A stretch of DNA of 64,000 nt, from NCBI GenBank assembly GCA_002711845.1, contig PASF01000007.1, positions 52,635 through 116,634 of the forward strand, in the 5' to 3' direction. The stretch is from Gammaproteobacteria bacterium. Its GTDB lineage: Bacteria; Pseudomonadota; Gammaproteobacteria; Pseudomonadales; Pseudohongiellaceae. The notes below the pieces were generated by a model. That model worked only from the letters and a program-made list of their open reading frames with translations, ran no database searches and was not told where the DNA came from. Shown in pieces: positions 10,141 through 18,925 of this stretch. A program made the translations under genes and the position numbers. Each line of letters opens with the position of its first letter. Position 1 is the stretch's first letter.

Positions 10141-11196
10141 ATGGATCGGCGCCAGTTCATGAAAACGTCCATGCGACGCCTGTCCAGCATGGCGGTTGCC
10201 GGCGTGGTGCCGGTCAGCGTGGTGCAGGTGGCTTTCGCGACACCAAACGCCAACCCGGGCACGCACTCGGAACAGTCGGTCCGCGACTTCACTTTTGCCT
10301 GTATCTCTGATGCCCATCTGCAGCAGATTCGCGGCAGCCGGTTCGTTGCCAGGCAGGATCAGGCGCTTGAGCGGGCTGTGTCCGAGATCAATCAGATGCA
10401 TCCCCGCCCGGACTTTGTCATGTTTGGTGGCGACCTGGCGCAGCTCGGCACCATGGCTGAACTGGACCACGGTGCCGATATCCTGTCCCGGCTGCACAGC
10501 CCGCTGCACATGGTCATGGGCGAGCATGACTACTATCTGGATCTGGGCGCGCACTGGCGTGCCCTGTTCGGTAACCCGAGCTACAGCTTTGATCACAAAG
10601 GCGTGCACTTCATTGTGCTGAACAGCATTCTGACCTGCGACGACTGGACGTTGAAAACGTGGGCGTCGGCTGAGCGCCGTATGGCAGAAATGACCGGCCT
10701 GGACAGCCCGCGCATGTCACCGTTCATGGTCGGCGCCGCCCAGCGCCAATGGTTGCAGAAGGACCTGGACAACACCGATAAAGCGACACCGGTGGTGGTG
10801 CTGTCTCACGCGCCACTGCAGAAGATTCGCAAAGCCTGGAATTTCTGGACCGACGATGCCGACCTGCTGCAGGCCATGCTGGCGCCTTTCGCACAGGTCA
10901 ACGTCATTTACGGGCATGTGCATCAGCGGCTGCATAGCCGCATGGGCAATATCCGTTTCGATTCGGTGGTTGCAACCGCCTGGCCCTGGCCCAGTCCGCA
11001 CAACAGCAGGCAGGCAGGCAGGCAGCCATTTGCCGGTCCTGACCTTATCGGGTCAGGACCCGGCAGGCGATGCTGCACGGTGGCAGCTGGTCAACCTGCA
11101 CAGCGGCCGCGTGGATGTCATCGACGCGGCCGAGGTGCAGGCTTGAGCGGGTTTCAGGGGATCCTGACCAGGCCAATCTGGTTGCTGCTGCTTTGA
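10141..11196 (+). CDS. Tat-exported metallophosphoesterase, frame broken at a CAGG repeat
   Basis: Calcineurin-like phosphoesterase. The N-terminus MDRRQFMKTSMRR with a following hydrophobic stretch is a twin-arginine signal. The metal-binding motifs are in order: SDAHL, FGGDLAQ, GEHDYY (in place of the commoner GNHD), LSHAPL and GHVHQ. Up to WPWPSP (about residue 286) the sequence reads as a normal enzyme. It then enters a CAGG repeat (11007-11022), after which this frame gives unlikely residues up to a stop at 11196. The +1 frame after the repeat reads HLPVLTLSGQDPAGDAARWQ and ends with a plausible C-terminus at 11146, only 7 bases from the converging neighbour. Removing one CAGG unit joins the two. 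The gene is either phase-variable, a recent frameshift mutant or affected by a sequence error. Confidence 0.8.
   Translation: MDRRQFMKTSMRRLSSMAVAGVVPVSVVQVAFATPNANPGTHSEQSVRDFTFACISDAHLQQIRGSRFVARQDQALERAVSEINQMHPRPDFVMFGGDLAQLGTMAELDHGADILSRLHSPLHMVMGEHDYYLDLGAHWRALFGNPSYSFDHKGVHFIVLNSILTCDDWTLKTWASAERRMAEMTGLDSPRMSPFMVGAAQRQWLQKDLDNTDKATPVVVLSHAPLQKIRKAWNFWTDDADLLQAMLAPFAQVNVIYGHVHQRLHSRMGNIRFDSVVATAWPWPSPHNSRQAGRQPFAGPDLIGSGPGRRCCTVAAGQPAQRPRGCHRRGRGAGLSGFQGILTRPIWLLLL
11004..11025. repeat. CAGG tetranucleotide repeat inside the metallophosphoesterase gene
   Basis: Four full CAGG units (11007-11022) flanked by partial CAG units. Because the unit is 4 bases, gain or loss of one unit shifts the frame. 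With four units the 3' part of the gene is out of frame; with three it is in frame. This is seen directly in the sequence. Slipped-strand variation is inferred. Confidence 0.85.
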
Positions 11197-12365
11197 TGGA
11201 TCAGCAGGTTGTTGTCCTCCGTGACCCAGACATGACGGATGATGCCCACGCCGGATGGAATGGCCCAGCTCTGGAATCGCTCTGCGGCCGGATCAAAACG
11301 CACCAGCGCATCCGGCCGCATGCCGGACTCGTTGTACCAGATCACGTCATCAATCACCGCCATCGAGTAAGGGTGTGAGTCAGGGCCGCTGGGCGAATCC
11401 CACTGGGTAATGTCACCGGTGGCGGGATCGAGCCGGCCAATCTTGCCCATGGTGGAATTGACGAACCAGACATTGCCGGCGCTATCCAGGTCCAGGCGGC
11501 GGATCCGGGTGCGCTCATCAGGCACCTCGTAATACCGCACGTCCATTGAATCCGGGTCCATGCGGCCCAGCTTGTTGGTGCCGTTATAGGCAATCCACAC
11601 ATCGCCGCCCTGATCGACCTTGATGCCATAGGGCCTGGGCTCGGTGTTCACTTCCCGCAGCTCGCCGGTCTCCGGGTTGAGGCGGCCCAGCATGGCAGCG
11701 CCCTGGGAGGTGAAGTACAGGTTGCCATTGGGGTGAAAGACCGCCGAGTGCGGATCACGTGCCTGCGTGGGGTATTCGGTCACCATGCCGGTTTGCGGGT
11801 CCAGCATGCCGATGGTGCCATTGCTGTTGCCGGTGTACCAGATATTGCCATCAGCGTCCGGGACAATAGTGTGCGGGCGTGCCGAGGGCGGCAGATGATA
11901 CTCCTCCATCTCACCGGTTTCCGGGTCCAGTCGGCCAGCCAGACTGGCCCACATGCCGGTCCACCAGATAGAGCCATCGGGCGCTTCAGCCGGGTCTCGC
12001 GATCGCTGTCCCAGTGTCGGCACCTGCCACTCGATAATGTCGATTTCAAAGTCACCGGCAACCAGCGTGGGCCGACGACTGGGGTCTTCAGGGAAATGGG
12101 TAGCCAGGTAAGTGGCAATTGTTTCGGCCTGGGCGGCCGGCAGTTCGACCATGGTGGAGAATACCCGGTGCCATTCGGCGGCAGAGGCATAGCCCGCCGA
12201 ACGCTGGATATGATTGAGGCCGTGGCAGGAGGTGCAGGCGATCTGCACCAGTTCCTTGCCCGGTCCATCAGGCAGTTCATTATTGCCGCCGGGCTGGGCG
12301 AATGCTGAGGCTGCGGTCATTAACCCCGCGCCGATAACTGAAACAGAACACCAGTGCTTGATCAT
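11154..12365 (-). CDS. Cytochrome c domain fused to Vgb lyase-type beta-propeller
   Basis: Exported protein of 403 residues. The signal peptide (MIKHW...ASAFAQ) is followed by a small c-type haem domain with CTSCH at residues 44-48, then a propeller of about 290 residues with repeated GNIWYT / GDVWIAY / GNVWFVN blades and PxTGE turns, like virginiamycin B lyase and other streptogramin lyase-type propellers. A longer frame reaches 12422, but the ATG ending at 12365 has AAGGAG 8 bases upstream and places the signal peptide at the N-terminus, so I chose it. The substrate is unknown; an electron-transfer-linked periplasmic enzyme or sensor is inferred. It converges on the metallophosphoesterase gene with almost no gap. 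Confidence 0.85.
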   Translation of the reverse strand: MIKHWCSVSVIGAGLMTAASAFAQPGGNNELPDGPGKELVQIACTSCHGLNHIQRSAGYASAAEWHRVFSTMVELPAAQAETIATYLATHFPEDPSRRPTLVAGDFEIDIIEWQVPTLGQRSRDPAEAPDGSIWWTGMWASLAGRLDPETGEMEEYHLPPSARPHTIVPDADGNIWYTGNSNGTIGMLDPQTGMVTEYPTQARDPHSAVFHPNGNLYFTSQGAAMLGRLNPETGELREVNTEPRPYGIKVDQGGDVWIAYNGTNKLGRMDPDSMDVRYYEVPDERTRIRRLDLDSAGNVWFVNSTMGKIGRLDPATGDITQWDSPSGPDSHPYSMAVIDDVIWYNESGMRPDALVRFDPAAERFQSWAIPSGVGIIRHVWVTEDNNLLIHQSSSNQIGLVRIP

Positions 12366-12542
12366 TGTCGAGACTCCTTGAACAGGCTGATTTAGCAGGC
12401 AAGTAGACATCCGGTCAGCCAAGCATCGTGCATTCCAACAACCGGGTCAAGGTGTTGCCGGTGTCTGCAGAGCCTGCTGCCAGAATTAACCGGTTTGCCA
12501 GGAGTTCCTCCCCATGTGAAGGCATTTGCTGATCTGGCGCGC

Positions 12543-12548
12543 TATAAT
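12543..12548 (+). promoter_or_regulatory. Possible -10 box of the selD-mnmH operon
   Basis: A perfect TATAAT stands 32 bases before the selD start in a GC-rich setting. No convincing -35 hexamer is seen at 16-18 bases upstream, so the promoter assignment is tentative. Confidence 0.4.
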
Positions 12549-12579
12549 CCGGAGAAATTTGACACTCTGGATATTTGCC

Positions 12580-13656
12580 ATGACCTCTGCCACTTCGGCT
12601 GCCAACAACTCTCCAATTCGTCTGACAGCGTTCAGTCACGGCGCCGGCTGTGGCTGCAAAATTGCACCCGCAGTGCTCGACCGCATTCTCGCGTCGCAGC
12701 GCCTGTTTGCCACCGACCCGGCCCTGCTCGTGGGTAACAGCTCACGCGACGACGCGGCTGCCTATGACATAGGCAATGGTCAGGTCATCCTGAGCACCAC
12801 CGATTTTTTCATGCCGATTGCCGATGATCCGTTCGACTTTGGTCGTATTGCCGCCACCAATGCCATCAGTGACATTTATGCGATGGGCGGCCGACCGCTG
12901 ATGGCGATCGCCATTCTGGGCTGGCCAGTGGACAAGCTGCCCCCGGAAATCGCCGGGCAGGTCGTTGATGGCGGCCGTCAGGCGTGTGCAGATGCCGGTA
13001 TGGTGTTGGCCGGAGGGCACAGTATCGACTGCCCGGAGCCGGTGTTCGGACTCGCCGTCACCGGATTGGTGGCGCACGAGCACCTGAAGCAGAACAACAC
13101 GGCTACCGACGGTTGCCTGCTGTATCTGACCAAGCCGCTGGGTGTGGGTGTGCTGACCACGGCGCAAAAACAGAACAAGCTGAAAGCCGAAGATGAGTAC
13201 CTCGCGCGCGATGTTATGTGTCAGCTCAATACACCTGGCCTGGCACTGGCACAGATGCCCGGCGTCAAGGCCATGACCGATGTCACCGGTTTCGGTTTGA
13301 TGGGACATCTGCTGGAAATGTGTGAAGGCAGTGGTTTGTCAGCCGAGCTGGATGCGGACCGGGTACCAGTATTGCCGTCGGTGCGTGACTATATTGCCCA
13401 GGGCTGCGTGCCCGGTGGCACGTTGCGCAACCATGACAGCTACGGACACCGGCTGGCCGCGATGGATGACGCGCAGCGCAATCTGCTCTGTGATCCGCAA
13501 ACCAGCGGTGGTCTGCTGATTGCCGTGACACCCGACAGCCGGGACGAGGTGGAAGGGATACTGCGCCAACAGGGGGTTCCCGAAAACCTTTGCCAACCCA
13601 TCGGTGAATTGCGGACGGCCCGGGCAGATGACGAAATCCGCATCAGGCTACGCTGA
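12580..13656 (+). CDS. selD: Selenide, water dikinase SelD
   Basis: Makes selenophosphate from selenide and ATP, the selenium donor for selenouridine and selenocysteine. The start at [16 protein letters not shown] is chosen because it places the active-site loop GAGCGCKI at residues 21-28, close to its position in E. coli SelD; a longer frame begins at 12526 but lacks homology. The catalytic residue is Cys24 (TGT codon), with Lys27, so this is the cysteine form and not a selenoprotein. The AIR-synthase-like core follows ([22 protein letters not shown]). It is followed after a single base by mnmH. Confidence 0.95.
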   Translation: MTSATSAANNSPIRLTAFSHGAGCGCKIAPAVLDRILASQRLFATDPALLVGNSSRDDAAAYDIGNGQVILSTTDFFMPIADDPFDFGRIAATNAISDIYAMGGRPLMAIAILGWPVDKLPPEIAGQVVDGGRQACADAGMVLAGGHSIDCPEPVFGLAVTGLVAHEHLKQNNTATDGCLLYLTKPLGVGVLTTAQKQNKLKAEDEYLARDVMCQLNTPGLALAQMPGVKAMTDVTGFGLMGHLLEMCEGSGLSAELDADRVPVLPSVRDYIAQGCVPGGTLRNHDSYGHRLAAMDDAQRNLLCDPQTSGGLLIAVTPDSRDEVEGILRQQGVPENLCQPIGELRTARADDEIRIRLR

Positions 13657-13657
13657 C

Positions 13658-14752
13658 ATGCGCCCGGACACAAAAAATTACCTGGCGCTGTTTCTCGAGG
13701 ACACGCCGTTGATTGATACCCGGGCACCGGTGGAGTTTGCGCGCGGCGCTTTCCCCCATGCGATCAACCTGCCGCTGATGAGCGATGATGAGCGGGCAGC
13801 GGTGGGTACCTGCTACAAGGCGCAGGGCCAGCAGGCTGCCATTGCGCTGGGTCATCAGCTGGTTAGCGGAGAAATCAGAACACAGCGCCTCAACGCCTGG
13901 CTGGAAGAGGCGCGCAGACACCCGCAAGGCTATCTGTATTGTTTCCGCGGCGGCCTGCGATCACAGATCTGCCAGCAATGGTTGCATGAGGCCGGTCTGG
14001 ATTACCCGCGCGTGCAGGGTGGCTACAAAGCCATGCGTCAGTTTCTGCTCAACAGCCTGGAGCGGCTGTGCCGCCAACAGACCTTCATGGTACTGGCCGG
14101 TCACACCGGTTCCGCCAAGACGGACCTGTTAAATGAGATGCCTGGCGCGGTTGATCTGGAAGGTATTGCCAATCATCGTGGCAGTGCGTTCGGCAAGCGC
14201 GCTGACGGACAGCCGTCTCAAATCGATTTCGAAAACCGGTTGATCATTGCCATGCTCAAACACCAGCATCGCTACCCGGGCAAGGCCATCGTGCTGGAAG
14301 ATGAAAGTCGCCTGATTGGCCGTTGCGCGCTTCCGCAGCCGCTGCGCGACGCCATGGCAAAAGCCCCGCTGATTCAGTTGCACAGTGATCTCGACGCGCG
14401 CGCCGAGCATTCCTACGTCAACTATATTTTGCGCAAGTCCGCTGAGTGGCAGCAGCACGCCGGTGAGACGCAGGGTTTTGAACTGTTTATTGAGGATCTG
14501 CGCGAGTCCCTGTTCCGGGTGCGTAAACGCCTGGGCGGGGAACGTTATGCGACGGTCAGTGAGCAGCTGGAATCGGCCATCCAGGCCCATCGCAGTGGTG
14601 ATGCCACCGGGCACAGGACCTGGATTCTCAGTCTGCTGCGCGACTACTATGACCCGATGTACGACTATCAGGGTCAGAAACATCCGGCGCGGGTGGTGTT
14701 CAGGGGCGACGCCCAGGCCGTGAGACAGTTTTTGACATCGTTGCGCAAGTAA
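13658..14752 (+). CDS. mnmH: tRNA 2-selenouridine synthase MnmH (SelU)
   Basis: Replaces sulfur with selenium in 2-thiouridine at the tRNA wobble position, using selenophosphate made by the upstream SelD. The start at MRPDTKNYLALFLEDTPLID gives 364 residues, the same as the E. coli protein. An upstream in-frame ATG at 13628 lies inside selD and is less likely. The N-terminal rhodanese domain carries Cys95 in YCFRGGLRSQ; the second half has a P-loop GHTGSAKT (residues 148-155), in which the usual glycine before the lysine is alanine. No selA or selB is in the window, so selenium may serve tRNA modification only, though those genes could lie elsewhere. Confidence 0.94.
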   Translation: MRPDTKNYLALFLEDTPLIDTRAPVEFARGAFPHAINLPLMSDDERAAVGTCYKAQGQQAAIALGHQLVSGEIRTQRLNAWLEEARRHPQGYLYCFRGGLRSQICQQWLHEAGLDYPRVQGGYKAMRQFLLNSLERLCRQQTFMVLAGHTGSAKTDLLNEMPGAVDLEGIANHRGSAFGKRADGQPSQIDFENRLIIAMLKHQHRYPGKAIVLEDESRLIGRCALPQPLRDAMAKAPLIQLHSDLDARAEHSYVNYILRKSAEWQQHAGETQGFELFIEDLRESLFRVRKRLGGERYATVSEQLESAIQAHRSGDATGHRTWILSLLRDYYDPMYDYQGQKHPARVVFRGDAQAVRQFLTSLRK

Positions 14753-14819
14753 GTAGGCTGTGCAGCTGACCTGGCGCAGCCACAGACAAGTGGCCGCCCA
14801 ACAACGGAGCTAATGACTG

Positions 14820-16019
14820 GTGTCTGAGAATAAACACACGACCTCTGGCGCGCTGAACATTTTCCTGGTTTTTCTGCGCCTTGGGCTGACGTCTTTCGGC
14901 GGGCCGGTTGCCCATATCGGTTACTTTCGCGACGAATTCGTCACCCGTCGGCAATGGCTGAGCGAGCAGAGTTACGCCGACCTGGTGGCGTTGTGCCAGT
15001 TTCTGCCCGGCCCGGCCAGCAGTCAGGTCGGTCTGGCGATGGGCCTGTCGCGCGGTGGTTACACCGGCGCATTGGCAGCCTGGCTGGGATTCACCTTGCC
15101 ATCGGCATTGGCGCTGATCCTGCTGGCCACAGGTCTTGTCGGGTTTGCTGATGGTGCCATGTCGTCGGGTCTGCTCACCGGCTTGAAAGTTGTTGCGGTC
15201 GCGGTGGTGGCCCAGGCGGTGTGGGGCATGGCGCGCAACCTCTGCCCGGATACGCCTCGCCTCACGCTGATGGCAGTTGCGACCTGCCTGGTCCTGGCGT
15301 TGCCTACCGTGTATGCGCAAGTGGGCATCATCATCGCCGCCGGCATGGTGGGCCTGTTTGCTTTCAGGCCCGCCGCCGGCATCGTCAATGATGACTGGCA
15401 GGTACCGGTCAGTCGCCGCGCCGGCATGGTCTGGCTTTGCCTGTTTTTTGTTTTACTGGCGGGTCTGCCGCTGCTGCTGCAATGGTTTCCGTCGCAAGCG
15501 CTGGCCCTGGTTGATGCGTTCTATCGCGCCGGTTCCCTGGTATTCGGCGGCGGGCACGTGGTGCTGCCATTGCTGCAGGCAGAGGTGGTGCCGACAGGCT
15601 GGGTGCAGGAAGACATGTTTCTTGCCGGTTACGGGGCTGCGCAGGCCGTGCCGGGTCCCCTGTTTACGTTCGCCGCCTTCCTCGGTGCCGCCATGATCAG
15701 CGCACCCACGGCCTGGCTGGGCGGGCTGATCTGTCTGTTGGCGATCTTCACGCCTTCATTCCTGCTGATTGCCGGTGCGCTACCATTCTGGCAACAGCTG
15801 CGTGCCAATGCCCGCATGCAGGCGGCACTGATGGGCATCAACGCCGGGGTTGTCGGCCTGCTGCTGGCCGCGCTCTATGACCCGGTCTGGACCAGCGCCA
15901 TCGTCGGACCCAAAGAGTTCGCCATGGCACTGGTTGCCCTGATCGCGCTGATGGCCTGGAAGCTTCCACCATGGCTGGTGGTTCTGGCCAGCGCTGCGAC
16001 TGGCTGGCTAATCGCTTAA
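14820..16019 (+). CDS. chrA: Chromate efflux transporter ChrA
   Basis: Inner-membrane protein of 399 residues of the CHR superfamily, the long type with two homologous halves. The first half has FGGPVAHIGYF and LCQFLPGPASSQ; the second repeats the pattern as FGGGHVVLPLL and AAQAVPGPLFTFAAFLG. The start is a GTG, giving (V)SENKHTTSG, with CGGAG about 10 bases upstream. Family members export chromate; some have other substrates. No chrB-type regulator is adjacent. It lies 67 bases after mnmH in the same direction and converges on the next gene with a 17-base gap. Confidence 0.92.
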   Translation: MSENKHTTSGALNIFLVFLRLGLTSFGGPVAHIGYFRDEFVTRRQWLSEQSYADLVALCQFLPGPASSQVGLAMGLSRGGYTGALAAWLGFTLPSALALILLATGLVGFADGAMSSGLLTGLKVVAVAVVAQAVWGMARNLCPDTPRLTLMAVATCLVLALPTVYAQVGIIIAAGMVGLFAFRPAAGIVNDDWQVPVSRRAGMVWLCLFFVLLAGLPLLLQWFPSQALALVDAFYRAGSLVFGGGHVVLPLLQAEVVPTGWVQEDMFLAGYGAAQAVPGPLFTFAAFLGAAMISAPTAWLGGLICLLAIFTPSFLLIAGALPFWQQLRANARMQAALMGINAGVVGLLLAALYDPVWTSAIVGPKEFAMALVALIALMAWKLPPWLVVLASAATGWLIA

Positions 16020-16036
16020 CCCGCCGTCACAACGCC

Positions 16037-16954
16037 TCAATCCAGCGGCAAAAAGCCCAGCGCATTGTTGTTGTTCATCGGAATCACAAGCTGATTCTGC
16101 ACGGAGTCATAACAGATGGATGCCGCACTGGGAATGCCGACCGCAATGACTTCAGCCTCTTCGCCGGGTACGATTCTGGAGATACTGCCGTATCGCACAC
16201 TGCTCACGTACTTGGTGCCATCTTCGGTGACCACAACGCCGTCATTGCCGCTTTCCGCCGCGTACTCGGTGTTGATCAGGACGCCGTCGGTATTGAAGCT
16301 CATCACATGGTTGTTGCCGATATTGATGACCACGATATTGCCATCGTTGTCGACGGCGACACCGTTGGGCAACAGTAGCGGCGACCCGTCGATGAACACA
16401 GACGCTTCACCCTCGGGGGTCACCCGATAGACGCGCTGCGGGTCACGGGTGTTGGAGGCATAGATGGTACCGTCCTCGGCCACCGCGATGCCATTGAGAC
16501 CATTGGCACCCACATCGGCCACCGAATGCGCGGCCAGTGGCTGACCGCTGGCCAGATCAAACGTGCGCACCGTTTCGGTATCGGCCACGTACAACACGCC
16601 GTCGCGCACGGCGCTGCCCAGGGGCTGGTTCAGCGTCAGGCCATCGCGGCTGTTACCAATCCACTTGGCGGTATGCACGGATCCGTCAGGGTTGATCAAT
16701 GACACGTAGCCGTCGTTTTCCTGCATGTTCTGCGGCACGCCGGCATTCATTGCCAGAATCAGGTTGCGCTCAGGGTCAAACGTGCAGCTCTCGGCAAAGC
16801 GGAAACTGCCGTACACTTTGACATTGGATGACATCGGCGTGGTTTCACCGGCCTCGTTGACCGTGCTCAGTGGTTCACCGGCAGAAAACTCCTGGGCGTG
16901 GCTCCAGGTGCTGAGGGTCAGCGCCATGGCGCCGACGATAGCGGATAATTTCAT
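16037..16954 (-). CDS. Exported SMP-30/NHL-type beta-propeller protein
   Basis: A 305-residue protein with a clear signal peptide (MKLSAIVGAMALTLSTWSHAQ). The mature part has regularly spaced blade motifs such as GVLYVADTET, GTIYASNTRD, GNIVVINIGN and GTKYVSSVRY, typical of SMP-30/gluconolactonase and NHL propellers. Blade-closing Asn/Asp residues are present, but I cannot assign a metal site or substrate. It is one of three exported propeller proteins within 8 kb. Its start has a purine-rich GGAGAAA upstream. It converges with chrA and diverges from the LysE gene. Confidence 0.8.
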   Translation of the reverse strand: MKLSAIVGAMALTLSTWSHAQEFSAGEPLSTVNEAGETTPMSSNVKVYGSFRFAESCTFDPERNLILAMNAGVPQNMQENDGYVSLINPDGSVHTAKWIGNSRDGLTLNQPLGSAVRDGVLYVADTETVRTFDLASGQPLAAHSVADVGANGLNGIAVAEDGTIYASNTRDPQRVYRVTPEGEASVFIDGSPLLLPNGVAVDNDGNIVVINIGNNHVMSFNTDGVLINTEYAAESGNDGVVVTEDGTKYVSSVRYGSISRIVPGEEAEVIAVGIPSAASICYDSVQNQLVIPMNNNNALGFLPLD

Positions 16955-17038
16955 CTGTGTTTCTCCTTAAACGGGGACAGGCTAGTATACTGCCCCAAAA
17001 CCAAAGACAAGCCCATTAGTTTACAAGATCGAAGGTAC

Positions 17039-17650
17039 TTGCCCATTACCACGCAATTCATGATATCGGTTTTTCTGTTCGCCCTGTCTGCTGCCATCAC
17101 GCCAGGGCCAAATAACGTGATGCTGATGAGCTCGGGTGTCAATTTCGGCATTCGCCGCAGCGTGCCTTTGCTGATGGGCGTCTGCATTGGTTTCCCGGCG
17201 ATGTTTGTGGGCATTGGTCTGGGACTGGGTGCGCTGTTTCAACGTTATCCGCAGGTCCATACGATCATTTCTGTGATAGGCATCATTTATCTGCTGTATC
17301 TGGCCTGGCGCATCGCCCGCAGTGGCCGGCCGGAGCAGGTCAGGGACATCAAGCCACTGACGTTTTTGCAGGCAGCGGCCTTTCAGTGGGTAAATCCCAA
17401 AGCCTGGGTAATGGCCACGGGCGCCATTGCAGCTTTTACCACCACCGCAGGCGCCATCAATCAGCAAGTGTTCAATATGGCGTTGATATTTATCGTGGCC
17501 GCTGTGCCCAGTGCGTTGACCTGGCTACTGTTCGGGGTAGGGTTGCAGAAACTGCTGGCGGATCCGCTGTGGTTGCGGCGTTTCAATTATCTGATGGCGG
17601 GGTTGCTGGTCTTGTCGATGGTGCCGGTGATTCTGGATCTGGCGGGCTGA
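17039..17650 (+). CDS. LysE/RhtB family translocator
   Basis: Inner-membrane exporter of 203 residues with about six hydrophobic segments. The N-terminal motif ITPGPNNVMLM is the LysE/RhtB signature, and FQWVNPKAWVMA in the middle is also conserved. Family members export amino acids or related small compounds; the substrate is not readable. The start is TTG at 17039 with GAAGG 4 bases upstream. The gene ends one base before an inverted repeat that can act as a terminator. Confidence 0.92.
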   Translation: MPITTQFMISVFLFALSAAITPGPNNVMLMSSGVNFGIRRSVPLLMGVCIGFPAMFVGIGLGLGALFQRYPQVHTIISVIGIIYLLYLAWRIARSGRPEQVRDIKPLTFLQAAAFQWVNPKAWVMATGAIAAFTTTAGAINQQVFNMALIFIVAAVPSALTWLLFGVGLQKLLADPLWLRRFNYLMAGLLVLSMVPVILDLAG

Positions 17651-17683
17651 CAGGCTGCTGAAAAGCGTTTTTTCAACAGCCTG
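17651..17683. terminator. Inverted repeat between converging genes, likely bidirectional terminator
   Basis: A 14-base arm (CAGGCTGCTGAAAA) faces TTTTCAACAGCCTG with one mismatch and a short loop, with A and T runs next to the loop. It begins directly after the LysE stop and ends 21 bases before the stop of the next, opposite-strand gene. On the minus strand the mismatch becomes a G-U pair. The same core occurs widely in proteobacterial genomes, so a dispersed repeat is also possible. Confidence 0.6.
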
Positions 17684-17704
17684 TTACCGCGTATCTGAGG
17701 TTTC

Positions 17705-18868
17705 TCAGTGAGTGGGGAAGTTGTCGGGCAGCAGGCGCGGGATGAACTTGGTCATACCCTGCACCGGTCCGACTTCACCTGCATAGATGTTACCGGCACT
17801 GTCCACGGTCACGCCTTCACCCATGGCGCCAATACCACCCATGCCGGTGGGGCGTTCTGAGTTGTGCTCGGGGATGTAGTACCACACCTCACCAGTGCGG
17901 GCGCTGCCAATTCGCATGCCTTTACGCCAGCCCGGGTTGTAGTTGCTGTCGGATTCCGAGTCAATGGCATACAGCACATCGTTTTCATCGATGAACAGGC
18001 CGCTGATGCGGCTGAACTGATACCAGGTATCCAGGTGTGTGCCTTCCTGATCAAAGATCTGGATACGACGGTTGCCACGGTCGGCGACAAACACGCGACC
18101 CTGCGAGTCCATCGCCAGTGCGTGCGGGGAGCGCATCTGACCATCTTCATAACCCCAGCTGCCCCAGCTCTTCACAAAGGTGCCATCGGGCGCGAACTTG
18201 GAGATACGGCTCATCGAGGTCGGGCCGTCTTCGTCACGGAACTGCGCGCTGTGTGTTTCCGACACAAAAATGTGACCATCCGGCGCGACCAGAACATCAT
18301 TGGGTTCGGTAAAATGCGTGGGCAGGTCGCCTGCTTCTCCCGGGGTACCGAGTACCATCAACACTTCGCCCTGAGGGCTGAACTTGACCACCTGGTGACC
18401 GCCGAAGGCGTCCGGGTTCTGCGCCAGTTCCTGGGCATTGGCAGAGCGCGCATCAGCGATCCAGATGTTGCCCTCATGATCCACTTCGATACCGTGTGGC
18501 CACAGAATCTGACCGGCACCAAAGCTTTGTACCACATTGCCTTCAGGATCCAGTTTGACAATCGGGTCCACGTCGGACAGCGCGCAGGAGTTGGCGCCGC
18601 AGCGGTCGCCGGCCCAGATATGCACGCCATCAATGTCGACATGCACGGCGCTGACCGATCCCCAGCTACGACCATCAGGCAATGTGCCCCAGTCGCGGAT
18701 GGTTTCGTAGGGATTGGGCAGATTGTTTATCGGCGTCACATCTGCATGTTCGGCCGGCCCGGTAGCGCCTGGCTGAGCCAGTGCCGCGCCGGCCAGCAGG
18801 GCCATGGCGCCTGACATCGCTGCAGTCAGCAGCAAACGGCGGTGGGTGCAAGCAAGTTTTTTGTTCAT
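17705..18868 (-). CDS. Exported NHL protein like peptidyl-alpha-hydroxyglycine amidating lyase
   Basis: A 387-residue exported protein. The N-terminus has an arginine pair (THRRLLLTAAMSG) and a hydrophobic segment ending ALAQPG. The body is a six-bladed NHL-type propeller with motifs LWPHGIEVDHEGNIWIAD, HFTEPNDVLVAPDGHIFVSE and RSPHALAMDSQGRVFVAD, the pattern of bacterial proteins related to the lyase domain of peptidylglycine amidating enzymes. Whether it has lyase activity is unknown. The next gene on the strand, 57 bases upstream, encodes an exported dienelactone hydrolase, so the two may form a periplasmic pair. Confidence 0.82.
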   Translation of the reverse strand: MNKKLACTHRRLLLTAAMSGAMALLAGAALAQPGATGPAEHADVTPINNLPNPYETIRDWGTLPDGRSWGSVSAVHVDIDGVHIWAGDRCGANSCALSDVDPIVKLDPEGNVVQSFGAGQILWPHGIEVDHEGNIWIADARSANAQELAQNPDAFGGHQVVKFSPQGEVLMVLGTPGEAGDLPTHFTEPNDVLVAPDGHIFVSETHSAQFRDEDGPTSMSRISKFAPDGTFVKSWGSWGYEDGQMRSPHALAMDSQGRVFVADRGNRRIQIFDQEGTHLDTWYQFSRISGLFIDENDVLYAIDSESDSNYNPGWRKGMRIGSARTGEVWYYIPEHNSERPTGMGGIGAMGEGVTVDSAGNIYAGEVGPVQGMTKFIPRLLPDNFPTH

Positions 18869-18925
18869 CAGTTACCTCTGTTGTTGTTAACGTCTCTGTT
18901 AGGGTGCGCGGCTACCTGTCAGGGC

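Noticed and set aside
13604..13657. Longer mnmH start
   Set aside because: It would lie inside selD and add residues not found in MnmH; the start at 13658 gives the exact family length.
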